Positions 1-10,716 of a stretch of 64,000 nucleotides of DNA are shown here, in pieces; within the stretch, counting starts at the first letter, position 1, and every line of letters starts with the position of its first letter. Source of the stretch: Terfezia claveryi. Its lineage: Eukaryota > Ascomycota > Pezizomycetes > Pezizales > Pezizaceae. The position numbers and the translations under genes were made by a program. The stretch lies in the NCBI GenBank assembly GCA_015179025.1, contig WHUX01000116.1, positions 105,283-169,282 on the forward strand, given 5' to 3'. Under the pieces are notes generated by a model, which saw nothing but the letters and a program-made list of their open reading frames with translations, was not told where the DNA came from and did not search any database.

Positions 1-538
1 AAACCCACTCGAATTCGAAACTGGGTGAAGGAACATGTAGAGCGACTAGTTATCCCAAGGCATCACCCTAAGCATCTCTATGAGCTCCCAAATGTACTCC
101 GCAACACTTTCCGTCGTGGCATGTCGATATTACTAAGCACGCTTAACTGAAGATTTGATTTAGGTCGGTCAATCAAAATTTCCCCACTAGTTTTAACTTG
201 CCAAGGCGCTTCGTAATTGAACAATTACTAGTAGCTTACTTAATGGAAATAACGATTGTCCACCACTAGTACATATGCTTATAACAAAGGGGCGCTAGCA
301 GGGGTGCTTATCGATAAGAATTCACCGCGAGGAAAGATGTGGAGATGAAAACAACAGTGGAGCATTGCTTTTCGCTAGCCAGATCAAACTGCATGTCGCA
401 TACCCGAGCCAATTCCTACCAGTCGTTGAACCTACGGAAGTTGAGGATGAAATATATGACTGCATTCGTGAGGACTTAAGTACCCTGTTCCGCAAGCCAG
501 TTGGAAGAGATGTTACAGCGGGAAAGACGTCGAATTGA
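1..538 (+). pseudogene. unassigned coding-like fragments at window edge
   Basis: Two stretches read as open protein. Bases 1-150 are open in frame 1 from the window edge to a TGA, with a basic, leucine-rich composition. Bases 317-538 are open without an ATG and read through segments such as ALLFASQIKLHVAYPSQFLP and EDEIYDCIREDLSTLF. A third frame continues from about 490 with QLEEMLQRERRRIEGYV, which suggests a frameshift or an unrecognised splice. The joint composition is protein-like rather than random, but I do not recognise the family. It may be the end of a gene or transposase that begins outside the window. Confidence 0.25.
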
Positions 539-685
539 AGGATATGTATGTACATAGCGAGAAGGCCCAACAAACCCAAAGGAGGATCACCGAATTCTTA
601 CATCACTCCTAATATACCCATCTCTCGTCTCATTTGTCTGTTTTGCCATGTACTGTACGTTTTCTCTTGATATATCCATATATTC

Positions 686-728
686 GTTATAAGCATACCC
701 TTTCGGGTCCCAATCCCATGCTTATAAC
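686..728. repeat. 43-bp hairpin with GTTATAAGCAT ends
   Basis: GTTATAAGCAT and its inverse ATGCTTATAAC lie at either end of a 43-bp stretch, with a short CCCTTTCGGGT hairpin inside. CGTTATAAG-type ends resemble pogo-like TIRs such as those seen again near 14.9-15.7 kb, so this may be a fused or solo TIR. The same word also occurs singly near 275. Confidence 0.4.
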
Positions 729-1002
729 GAGAGTATACTGTAATAAGATATTCATCGTAAGCATTGCGAGCAGTCTGAGAAAATGGAGCAACTGGGACGC
801 TGGTAGATGTTGGTATAGCCATGATGAAACTGGACTACCTATACTATGGATCGAAAATTGCGGAATTATAGCATCATAACCTACCATATATATACTCGAC
901 CCGTACAGCCTACGTTTTTTCAGCTGAGCGGGTACTATACTGATAGTGGCAAGCCGACGTACGTTCAGTTGAGCAGCAGGCATACCGTATAATTCGCAAG
1001 TA

Positions 1003-1169
1003 CCGGGAAAACTGGTGAATAAACTCCCTGTCTGTATCTGAATCATAATTCTAGAATAAGTCAAAATTCGAGTCAAGGACGCTAATCTGCCCACAACTAG
1101 TAACGCTCCTACCACAAAAAGGAAAGAGCGAAGAGACAGACAAGGAGTCTTATTCACCAGTTTTCCCGG
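1003..1169. mobile_element. 167-bp MITE with TA target duplication
   Basis: Bases from 1003 (CCGGGAAAACTGGTGAAT..) are the near-perfect inverse of the bases ending at 1169 (..ATTCACCAGTTTTCCCGG). The inverted repeat is over 30 bp with a few indels. Both sides are flanked by TA (1001-1002 and 1170-1171), the target typical of Tc1/mariner/pogo elements. There is no coding capacity. This is a non-autonomous miniature element. Confidence 0.6.
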
Positions 1170-1615
1170 TAAAACAGTATCACTCGGCAGGATAGTATTA
1201 GTATGTAAGACAGGGCGCTAACAGCCTACTAGTAAGCTTGGCCGAAATATCCGAATCGTGTATGAGGCAGCAAATTTTTCATATAGGACAGAGTGTGCTA
1301 ATCTTGACGTTGACTGACGCTGCCGGTTTCTGGCACGAGACTAGGTTTCTTACACTCATCACCAACCTCACTTGTTCCAATGTCAATTCCGCTGGCACCT
1401 CGTGCTGGACCCGATGCGCAAACAACAAGCCAAAAACCTCGAGCAACCTCTGACAAGATCCTGTAACTAGATATCATTTATTCCACTGTCGGTGTCTTTC
1501 CCTAAATCCCTTTATGAGACAGTATCTCGTATATAAGCTATCATTTATAGGACATTAAATTCAAGGCCCCTCTGACCGACCGTTTGTAAATAAGATAGCA
1601 TTCTTACTTGCGAAT

Positions 1616-1856
1616 TAAAAGGTATTGCTTGTGGCAAGCCTACGTATTCAGCTGAGCGGGTGCCATGATAAGCCGACGTACGTTCAGCTGAGCAGTAGGC
1701 ATATTGCTTGTGGCAAGCCTACGTATATTCAGCTGAGCGGGGCAGTTGGGCGGCAAGCATATAACTCATATTGCTTGTGGCAAGCCTACGTGTATTCAGC
1801 TAAGCGGGTACCATATCACTTGTTGCAAGCCTACCTATGCTCAATTCTACGGGGCC
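1616..1856 (+). repeat. degenerate tandem repeat with CAAGCCTACGT..CAGCTGAGCGG units
   Basis: Four to five imperfect units share the words TTGCTTGTGGCAAGCCTACG and TTCAGCTGAGCGGG, with spacing of roughly 40-70 bp. Related single units lie upstream at about 925-985. The overlapping open frames here are by-products of the repeat and are not called as genes. Confidence 0.6.
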
Positions 1857-2003
1857 AGACTCCGGCAAATGTATCTTGTGGCGATCCTACCTCAGCTGGA
1901 TTTGATACTGTATTGGGTAATTCCTGGAACCTAGGAATACCTATTCATAGGCAAGCTAGAACAGATACAAGTCGACGGCTGAAAACCATCTGACCCACAA
2001 CAA

Positions 2004-2033
2004 GGGACACAATTACAAGGGACACAATTACAA
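2004..2033 (+). repeat. 15-bp direct tandem duplication
   Basis: GGGACACAATTACAA occurs twice back to back. It is a simple local duplication with no gene in the surrounding 2.0-2.9 kb stretch, where I see only short unsupported ORFs. Confidence 0.6.
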
Positions 2034-2887
2034 GTGCCAAGCTAGCAAATGAGTATCATCTTTATTCTTGCATCAGAATCGTAGTGGGAAGCCCCTGGTT
2101 GATCTGCAATGAATCCGGAAACCCAGATTCCTTTCCCAACACAAACCCTACGGTACTTCAACAATCCACTTGCTTTCCCACACTACGTGCCAGTCAAAAC
2201 TAACATGGTCCTTTGTATTGGATACCCGTCACATCCTCGTTTTTTTTAATTATTTCAATCGTGGATTCAGAGAGCTCGGCACTATTGTTTTCAACCACCC
2301 GTAGCAGATAAGTATCAGTCAATGTTGATATATATTAGTCAAACATGTGCATATATGGATATAGCAAAAATCATACTACAACACGGGGGGAAATATTTCT
2401 GGAGATTGGAGAATTTTTCCACCCTCGCTCTCAATCAAGTCGCGAACTCTAAGGGATTGTCAGCGAAACCTGCAAAGCGTTCACTGAGCAGACTGCAGCG
2501 AGGTTTTATTCATACTCTTTCATAGCGCTTCCTGTGGAGAAAAAGACCTAATTCCCAGGTCTTGATTAGTATTTAAATGTTAAATTCGGGTGTGGGGAAT
2601 CTGGGTAACAGTATCGTGAGGAACAGGGTTGGGAATCAACCGAAAGGTATTTTTACGTACAACTACACTGTGGTGAACCATTGTATTCTCTGCTTGTTGG
2701 GGGTTGAATTTTGCTAATGGAGTTGTGGGGAAATGCTAGTGGCTTGCACTGGGAACTGCGTGGTTAAATGCTTTGGAATATGAGCGGGGAATAACCCCAG
2801 CTATTAAAGTTTGAGCCTGCAAATTCTTGGTGACACATAGCAAAAGAAATCCCCAATTACATACTACCTAGTAGGCATGAGACTAAC

Positions 2888-4771
2888 TACCTGGTTTGGT
2901 TGGCACAACACCATACTACCATTCGCAACCTAGTAGTGATCAGCCACTGTCTTATGACCATCCCTGCAACCCCCCGGCAGCAACACCCCCAGCCACATCT
3001 CGTAATATATTATGACTCTGCTGATTCCGGCTATATTCACCACTATGGAAGCAAATACGCTCTACAACATGGTTACCCTCACATCCCGCCATATTCAACT
3101 CAATACCCCCATACCACCTCCCCCAGCATGACCCTTGTCATACCCGACCCCCCCCCCCAAACCCCCCCCAATAGGGCGAGTATCATGCAGGTGAACTCAT
3201 CACCACGAGAAGGCCCTTTACCTAACATCTATATTCATGATTAAACAGCTTCTAGGGCAGCAAGCAACAATATATGCAAACAGTTAGCTATCATTACAAG
3301 CCGCTCACTGCTCCAAAAATGAGCTATTTTCAGAATTAGGTATATTTCCATGATTTATGCTATTATAACCCCCATATACCTCAATCCGCTGCAATACTCT
3401 CTTCCCAGGCATTCTCAGCCACCGCCGAAAGGTCTCCAATAGCTCTGAGAGTTCTAATACCTTCCCTTTGGGCTTCATGGGTTGCTTCCATCTAGGAGGT
3501 TTTGTCACCCTCCCCTGGGGCCATTTCAACCCCCTCACAGCAACCAACAGCAACCCCACACTCACGAGTCCAACTCAGCGTCGACTTAGCTGCTCTAAAT
3601 TCCTCAACACCTAACCTAGCGCTTTGTCTAGTCTCGTGCCGTTCTAGTGCTATACTTAGCGTCCAACCTAGCGTCTACCAATGTAGTAACCAGACTTAGC
3701 GTCCAACCTAGTGCCCAACCTAGCGTGCTCTCAACACCTGCTCTGGTACATATCGGTAATGCTTGGGCTGATCTGGTAGCTATAAAGGGTGTAAAGGGTT
3801 TAAAATGCCTCGAGAAAGGCCAGCATACCGCCATGGCTAATGCGACTACCTGGAGCCCAAAATGGGGGGGTATTGTAGCTCCAGAGCGATTAGCAACCTC
3901 TCCGGGGCGGCTGAGGATGCTCTAGAGGAGTGTTGAACTCGGGGGATTGAGGAGGGCATAGATGGGGTGGATTTGGCTGATTGAATAAGAGCTCTCGGAA
4001 CTTACTCAGTGTGCTGAGTTGAGATCCTGCAATTTGTAATTTTGCACGCTCCGTGCCAACCAAACTAGCACGCTCCACCTTCAGCACTAATTTACCATGG
4101 ATATAGGTAAAGGTCTCCTCGCGGTTTTGGGCCTATTCGTACAATATAAGGCCAACAGAGGGAGTAGAGGCAGGGGTATTAATGGAGGGTGAAGATTCTT
4201 GAAGGGGGGGTATTAGAGCTCCCAGAGCTATTGGAGACCTTTCGGCGGGGGCTGAGAATGCTTGGGAAGAGAGTATTGCAGCGGATTGAGGTATATGGGG
4301 GTTATAATAGCATAAATCATGGAAATATACCTAATTCTGAAAATAGCTCATTTTTGGAGCGGTGAGCGGCTTGTAATGATAGCTGACTGTTTGCATATAT
4401 TGTTGCTTGCTGCCCTAGAAGCTGTTTAATCATGAATATAGATGTTAGGTAAAGGGCCCTCTCGTGGTCATGAGTTCACCCGCATGATACTGGCCCTATT
4501 GGGGGGGGTTCGGGGGGAGGGGTCGGGTATGACAACGGTCATGCTGGGGGAGGTGGTATGGGGGTATTGAGTTGAATATGGCGGGATGTGAGGGTAACCA
4601 TGTTGTAGAGCGTATTTGCTTCCATAGTTGTGAATATAGCCGGAATCAGCAGAGTCATAATATATTACGAGATGTGGCTGGGGGTGTTGCTGCTGGGGGG
4701 TTGCAGGGATGGTCATAAGACAGTGGCTGATCACTACTAGGTTGCGAATGGTACCTAGTGCAACCAGACTA
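2888..4771. mobile_element. foldback element with ~555-bp inverted arms
   Basis: Bases about 2918-3463 are the near-perfect inverse of about 4205-4757. The small mirror ORFs in the two arms encode almost the same peptide (..YYDSADSGYI..), which confirms the inversion. The outer ends carry the micro-element terminus: CTGGTTTGGTTGGCAC on the left and GTGCAACCAGACTA on the right, so this is probably a large member of the TAGTCTGG family. The centre (3500-4200) is non-coding and has short repeats of CAACCTAGCGT and CTTAGCGTC. The flanking 9-mers match only partly, so a target duplication is not proven. Confidence 0.6.
4757..4771 (+). repeat. TAGTCTGG-family terminus
   Basis: AGTGCAACCAGACTA forms the right end of the foldback element. 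Another isolated and more diverged terminus is at 5985-5999 (GCAGTGCAATCAGACTA-like). Confidence 0.55.
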
Positions 4772-5230
4772 GAATCTACATACGTGACTGCATATGTTCG
4801 GTTGTGCCCAGCAGAATCAGTTCGAGCTTGGAAATAATTTCATGTACACAGCGTAGCCCTACCATCGCTTACCAAAACCCCTGTTTTTGCCCCCACCATG
4901 GTCCGTCATCCTCGGGGCCTGTTAAAAATACAGGTCGGGTACTGCCGGCGATGCCAGCCTCGCTCCTATTGGCCGAAGCCTAAAAAAAAAAAATGCCAAA
5001 TACTAACCGGGCAACAATTCAGTTAACAAATTTGATGATTGGAAAGGCCTGTCCTGGCAGTACTACACCGGGGTCTGGAATGTTTGCTATACCCGAAACA
5101 TGCCACTTATTATAAACATGAACTTTTACGTGTCTTTAGGATAGTGAATGGTAAGGGGCGTTGCTATAGATCATCAGAGTTCTCATGTCTATCAGGCCTT
5201 GGAAATTTCTGAGCTTTTTGAGATTGATAT

Positions 5231-5681
5231 TTGGCTTATCGATGCACTAGAAGGTTTATTGGTGAAGTCAATAGGCCATGTCACAAGACTTTATCCGATT
5301 TGAATGATGGCATATTTCCTATCTTTCCAGTTTCATTCGCAGTCCAGATGAAGGGGGATGGAACTGATAGTATTAGGGCAAAACAGGATTCACAGTTTCT
5401 CCGCCGACGCCAAATCCCGTGTTGTCTGTCCATCTTTTGCAATCATAGACTATAAGGTGCAAGGGAGTCCAATAAGGTTGCTATAGATTTCGGAGCTCCC
5501 AATCCAGCAGGTTCTTCAGGGCACTGAGCTTACACAGCAGTTTTATGTGGCGCTTTCTAGGCAGGGGGTTTATCTTTGCTTCGTACGTTATCCGATAAAA
5601 CCTTTCTTGAACTACCAGATGATGCTCTAAGAGCAGAAATGGCTAGGGTTGGATGGATTAAACCTTCTATGAAATGCTAAC
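5231..5681 (+). pseudogene. decayed PIF1/Helitron-type helicase C-terminus
   Basis: The open frame reads FPVSFAVQMKGDGTDSI, then after a stop KVAIDFGAPNPAGSSGH, then SLLRTLSDKTFLELPDDALR in shifted frames. This order resembles the C-terminal part of fungal PIF1-like/Helitron helicases, where a conserved 'YKCQGxT' block precedes '(V/I)DLGxP' and a final 'LLRxF' segment. Here the equivalent of the YKCQG block reads NHRL followed by a stop, and several frameshifts are present. It is a remnant with no intact N-terminal Walker motifs in the window. Confidence 0.5.
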
Positions 5682-5699
5682 TATTTTGTATTACTATTG

Positions 5700-6330
5700 C
5701 AGTCTCACTGATTGTTTTATAATTTTGTAAATGTAATCAGTATGATAGACACATAATACTTTGCTATTAATGAAATTCGACGAGTAGACATAACCAATAC
5801 AGACATGCCATTGCCAGTGGCTGCTGAAACAATCCTGTTCTATTTAAGTACTCATGGCACAGTTTTAGCGCAGGATGCAAGCTAAAGCTAGATACTGGAC
5901 AAAATTATACCAACAATGACTTAAAACAAGACCTTAGAGAAGCGATTCAGAATTGCTGGGAGTAGGCCCTCAACATGCGAGGGCAGTGCAATCAGACTAG
6001 ATCCACCGTACGCTCCAGCAGCAAAGGCAACAAACTACAACCTAAACCATGAAAAGTGGCCTAGACGGGAGAGAAGCCAAGATTTGAGTTCAGGCCAACA
6101 ATATTCCTACAAGTAGTAATGTGGAGGATCAAAAATTTCTCGGTCAGTAGTAACGTACGTAGTAGGTAATTTGGATAGTAGGTATAGTCGGTAGTCGTAG
6201 TAGGTAGAGTTGGTAGTACAACATCCGCTTAGTCTGGTTGGGCATTCAGCTGAAGCAAGGTAATTTGCCAAGCCTTGTTGCAAATTTCCAAATTGGGGTT
6301 GTGGCTTTGTAGTGAATATGCCCCGTTCCG
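5700..6330. other. non-coding stretch with GTAGTAGGTA low complexity
   Basis: No supportable gene was found. Bases 6115-6235 are dominated by GTAGTAGGTA-like low-complexity sequence. Confidence 0.5.
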
Positions 6331-6335
6331 GGGGG

Positions 6336-6390
6336 GTTGTGCCAACCAGACTAGTAGATATTCATATTCACTAGTCTGGTTGGCACAACA
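6336..6390. repeat. facing pair of TAGTCTGG-family termini
   Basis: GTTGTGCCAACCAGACTAG (6336-6354) and its exact inverse CTAGTCTGGTTGGCACAAC (6371-6389) flank a short spacer. The termini face each other, so this reads as two insertions in opposite orientation rather than as one element. The inverted word GTGAATAT/ATATTCAC lies nearby. Confidence 0.6.
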
Positions 6391-6499
6391 AGCCCAAGCC
6401 AGGGGCCCCCACGAGGCTGACGACATTGCTTTACTCAAACCATGGCTTGTCCCTTTTTTTTTTTTGGCGTCGTTCACCTATAGCTGAAAAGCCAAAACG

Positions 6500-8270
6500 C
6501 CACGATAGTGTTCCATAGGCGAAAAAGAAATAACCAAGAACGCGAAAATTTGCCTTCCCATCCTAATGCCAAAGACCCAGAATCCGGTCCAGGTTTCCAA
6601 AGGATGTTTGTGCTAGGTCGACTGGGACTTTATGCCGTTGCCATCCCTTTCAAGCAGGTTGTCCTCCTCAACTCACCTTCCAAACCTAGGACTTCGCTTC
6701 CCCCCATCTAGACAAATTCTCACCGGAACCAGCACCACCTATGAATGGGGTGTAATTAATCCTGCTTTTCGTTGCTACATATGTATGTAACTACCCACCC
6801 CTTCCTGTCCTGTAATGGACGTGGCTTGAGAAAACTAACCCAATTAGTTTAGAATAAGCTAAATAAGGTTTCAACACCCTCCATAGTCTCGTGAAGTCTC
6901 AGCCGTCTCGTGCCAACCAGACTAGGCCATGTGACATAAGTCCAAACACAGCAGTGTGGAGGCACACCAAAAGTTCTTTTTCACCTGCCTATTTGGGCAA
7001 CCTGCACATGCGCGCATACCTAGGCGCATACCAGTACATATGCACATTGAAGTATGCAGTAATTCAATGCATATGCAAAAATTACTTCGCACTGATTGGC
7101 TCGCGCAACTCCATACATATGCAAAACCAATACTATGCAGGTCAATTGGGAAGCGAATAAACGAAGTAGGTAAGTTCTGTACTCCGTAGATGCCCTGAAT
7201 TCCGGCATACACGTATATGCATATGTGCATCTACAGAGGCAGTTGGAAAAGATTTTGGTGTGCGCCTCCGTGATGCTTGTGTTTCTTGGCGCTCCAATCT
7301 TTTGTAAGAAAGTGAGACCACAGCTGAACGTTACATCGGCAGCTATAATGCACATTATTGGCTGTGGATAAACTCCCCGAGACCGCCTTCTTATTCAAAT
7401 ACAAGATTTTAAATGTGCTTGATATTGATCTATTCACAATTACCTTTATGTTGATAACATTGCTATATGATATATGGCCTTGCAATATTGCAATATTTTG
7501 TCTTTGGTTATTATTCTTTCAGTCTGCAGCGGGATGCAAGCGGGCGAACTTTTGTGGGGCATGCATCGACATGCAGTTTTCTTTTGTAGCCCAAGTGGCG
7601 TCGACGCAGGCATCCGTGTGCTTAGCTTCCACTAGAATTCCGAACAAGCATGTCCAGCTCATCTTTGTGAGTCCTCAGGTTCTGGTAACCTGGTATAGTA
7701 TTTTCGTACCTAATGCGAGTGATACGCCCTTCGCACGACAAGCCTTGACGCTACATATCTACTCCCTTCAGTATAGGAGTTGCAGAACTCTGACTATCCA
7801 TTGCATAGAAGGCGTAGAGTTATGAATGCCACAAGGATTGACCTCGGCTTTTAAACTGCCTTAGCTCCGTAAACCCCTCAACCGCTTGCCTCAGACCACA
7901 CTCGCTTTCTGTTTACGGCCTGAACAGTGCTTACTGAAGTCGCTAATATCTACTCAGTTCACTGTAACTCCTTTCGACATGTTGCCGTCACTGCCCTTGC
8001 TTCTTTCGCCCAGATCCACACATGAAGGAACAAATATATGAAACGAAACACATGTTTTCACTACAATATGTAGGTATATATACATGCTACTGCATTTTGT
8101 TTTAGCAAACATAAAACTAGCCGGCCGGGCAGGGTGAATTTGCAATTAGGGCTAGTACTGTCGACGTGTCTTATATTCAGCTCCTTGCTTCGGAAATATC
8201 ACTTAGCTCGTAACTTGTTGTGTATACCTAAGACGTTCGTGCGAAGTAATACACAAGGATTGCTTTGGTG
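6500..8270. other. gene-free repeat debris
   Basis: Only short overlapping ORFs on both strands are present and none has a recognisable domain. A solo TAGTCTGG-family terminus (GTGCCAACCAGACTA) lies at 6910-6924. The 6950-7250 stretch is rich in ATGCATATG-like words. Confidence 0.4.
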
Positions 8271-8276
8271 GTTTGC

Positions 8277-10077
8277 TCAAACTGCGCACGATGATGATGA
8301 TGAGCTGATAGAAATGCAGGTAGTAGTGGTTGGACGGTTGGACCTTGGTGGGCGGTTGAATGTGACCGTTTTGGAGGGGCCTGTGCGTCGTTTCCTTGGC
8401 GTCTTCGGTGTGGACTGCTGGGCCTGTTGTGCGCCACGTAGCTTCAACAAATCCTCCCTAGTGATAGCCTTAGCTTGTGTGAGCTTTGTACGCTTTCTTG
8501 CCTCCTTTGCTTCCTCTACCTTAATTGCCAATGCCGCCTCAATCTGCTTTGCTCGGTCTTCTCCAAGATACCCCCGTGTCAAACCACCAATAGCTGCATT
8601 AGCTAGTTTGTCAACTAATACTTGAAGTTCAGGGTCATCTATAGCTTTCAGATGCTGTTGTATTTGCTGGTGAAGGTGACGGACTCCTCGGTTATTAGCA
8701 GGAGTGGCTGGAACTCCTCCAGTTGTAATAGATATTAATGGAGCTTTTGGACCAGCTGCTGCAGTACCAGTATATTGACCTAAAACTCGACGTGGATTGA
8801 ATGGATGAATCCCTGTAGTTTCGAATGCAGACAGAATATTTTTGAGTGTATATGCTGATATTCGAGCCTCACGGAAGTGTCTAATTAGTATTAGTAGTAG
8901 CTCAATATTGATAGACGCTTATACGCTTTGGGGTCTTGGTATTCGACTAGATTAAGTACTTACGGGAGGAAATTTCTCTTACTAATTGCTTCTCCAGTTA
9001 AGCGTAAATGATCCTCTACTCGATGTCCATAATATTTTTGCAAAGGTCCAAATAGTCCGATATCTAGAGGCTGGAGAATATGTGTGGTATGTGGTGGTAG
9101 GCAAAAGAGCTCAATTTGGTTTTTACTACAAAACCGAAGAAAGTCCATACTGAAATGTGAGTTGTGTCTATCAACAACTAGTAAACGCTTTTCATTTGGA
9201 TTCCTCATACTAAAGGATAGGTAGATTATAAGTACCGCTTCCGAGTAAGAGAATCAAATAATAAACGTAAATATTCCAAACCAAGAACTTGATTTGTCCA
9301 ACCTTTAGGTGAAACAGAGAACACTGTATCTTTATCTTTTTCATCAAGATAATTATGCCATTGTGCGAGCTGTGATTTACCCTTATAGATAATCATGGGA
9401 GGTAGAAAGGTTCCATCAGCTGCAACTGTCTCTATCGCAGTAATTAATTCCCGGTTGCCATTTTTCATTAATGGTGGACTCTTTCTGCCTCGCACACAAA
9501 TCACCTTGACACGAGCAGACTTTCCCATTTGCAGGCCCTTTTCATCCATATTGTATAGATTGTATGGTTTGATGGCATTTTGCTTTATTAGAGGACCAAG
9601 AATATCGAATGACTGCTTAAGCAGCTTCGGATCTGAGCTCACGATTCGCTGCTTTTTAACTCAGGCTTGTGTACTGAACTTAGATGCAAGGTGTGGATGG
9701 CGATCTAAAAACCGACTAATCCAGTGCTTCCCCAAGCGTGCTGTTTGTTCTATTTGGCCTTCCCGCTCCGCTAATATCCTCAAAGCAGTTTCTCGCACAC
9801 TATCCACTCGCATCGGAAAACCACGACGATCCATATCTTCAATTTGCCTGACTACAGACCGCTCCTCAGCTGCCCCCAGCGTCTGATCCAACTCGTGTGC
9901 CTTTCGCCTTGACTTGCGACATTTTAAACGGGCATGCACCGTACTTTTGGGCAATCCTTGGCTCTCAGCCGCCTGACGTATGCTTGGGTACTTACCTGTC
10001 TTATATCCCTGAATTGCCTTAGCAATATCAGCCTCGATTGCCGCTTCTTTAAGTTGACGTGGTTTAACTCGTCCCAT
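8277..10077 (-). pseudogene. pogo/Tigger-like DDE transposase with one in-frame stop
   Basis: This would cut and paste a Tc1/mariner-superfamily (pogo branch) element. The N-terminal part (10,077-9661) has a psq-type HTH (ATG MGRVKPRQLKEAAIE.., SIRQAAESQGLPKSTVHARL) and a CENP-B-type HTH (RQIEDMDRRGFP.., GKHWISRFLDRHP). The DDE_1 catalytic core follows: YNLYNMDEKG gives the first Asp, LLVVDRHNSH the second, and PHTTHILQPLDIGLFGPLQ the conserved late block. The C-terminus ends in a Ser-rich tail. A TGA at 9663-9661 interrupts an otherwise continuous frame (..STQA stop VKKQRIVSS..), consistent with a CGA-to-TGA change. An 83-bp intron is visible at 8963-8881 (GTAAGT..CTAAT..TAG). A second frame break at 9230-9205 could be spliced as a 26-bp GT..AG gap, shorter than normal introns. 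No clear TIRs were found. Confidence 0.8.
8881..8963 (-). other. intron in pogo-like transposase
   Basis: GTAAGTACTTAATC at the donor and CTAATACTAATTAG at the acceptor end give an 83-bp intron. Removing it fuses ..KGNFLP-type residues to HFREARISAY in frame, the expected continuation towards the conserved 'TTGIHPFNPRRVL' block. Confidence 0.65.
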
Positions 10078-10263
10078 ATTGCTACTTTGGTCGTTGGCAA
10101 GTTGTCCAGAGTATTACTTGTCGCGGGGTGGGGCTTAAAAGGCGGGGCAATGCAGAAAAAGCAATATGAGACATTGTGTCCCGCATCCCTGTCGTGTCTC
10201 GCTTCCCCGTCATATACAGTACCCTGAAACCGTCAAAACTAGCGAACTCTGTGTCCGTTATCC

Positions 10264-10413
10264 ATCTCCTTGATTCATTTCAGCTGCTCCCCGGGGAGGT
10301 TTGACAGAATTATATCTTCTTGATTCATTTCAGCTACTGCCCGGGGAGATTTGGCAGAATTACATCTCCTTGATTCATTTCAGCTACTGCCCAGGGAGGT
10401 TTGATGGAATACC
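10264..10413 (+). repeat. three 50-bp tandem repeats
   Basis: Three units start at 10,264, 10,314 and 10,364, each with CTTGATTCATTTCAGCT followed by a G+C-rich CCCGGGGAG box. They lie about 300-450 bp upstream of the protease gene start, so they could be upstream regulatory repeats, but nothing in the sequence proves that. Confidence 0.75.
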
Positions 10414-10529
10414 TTGATAACTTTCCCATTGATACTGCAGAGATTGCAATAGCTCAAGTTCAGCCGCAAGAACAATTACAGCTTTGACCCACGTAAAATA
10501 ATACCTTTCCTTGATATTGGGTTCCAAGA

Positions 10530-10553
10530 TTCATTGGGGGCAACTTCTATAAA
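10530..10553 (+). promoter_or_regulatory. putative core promoter of protease gene
   Basis: An inverted CCAAT (ATTGG at 10,532-10,536) is followed by TATAAA at 10,548-10,553, about 165 bp before the ATG at 10,717. The leader between them is pyrimidine-rich, as is common at fungal promoters. Confidence 0.4.
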
Positions 10554-10716
10554 GGGATCATAGCTTCCCCATTCCTATCAACATTCCTCAGTACCCTACA
10601 GTAGCATCCTTCTGCCGTCCACATCCTACAACTGTTCAGAGTGCTCTCACTACAATATCTCGCACAACTTACTCTTTACTCCTTATCCCTTACTAATTCA
10701 GTAAAAATCCTGTAAT

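Noticed and set aside
1616..1856. Tandem units as a CRISPR array
   Set aside because: Units are imperfect, spacing is irregular, spacers are not unique and the context is eukaryotic.
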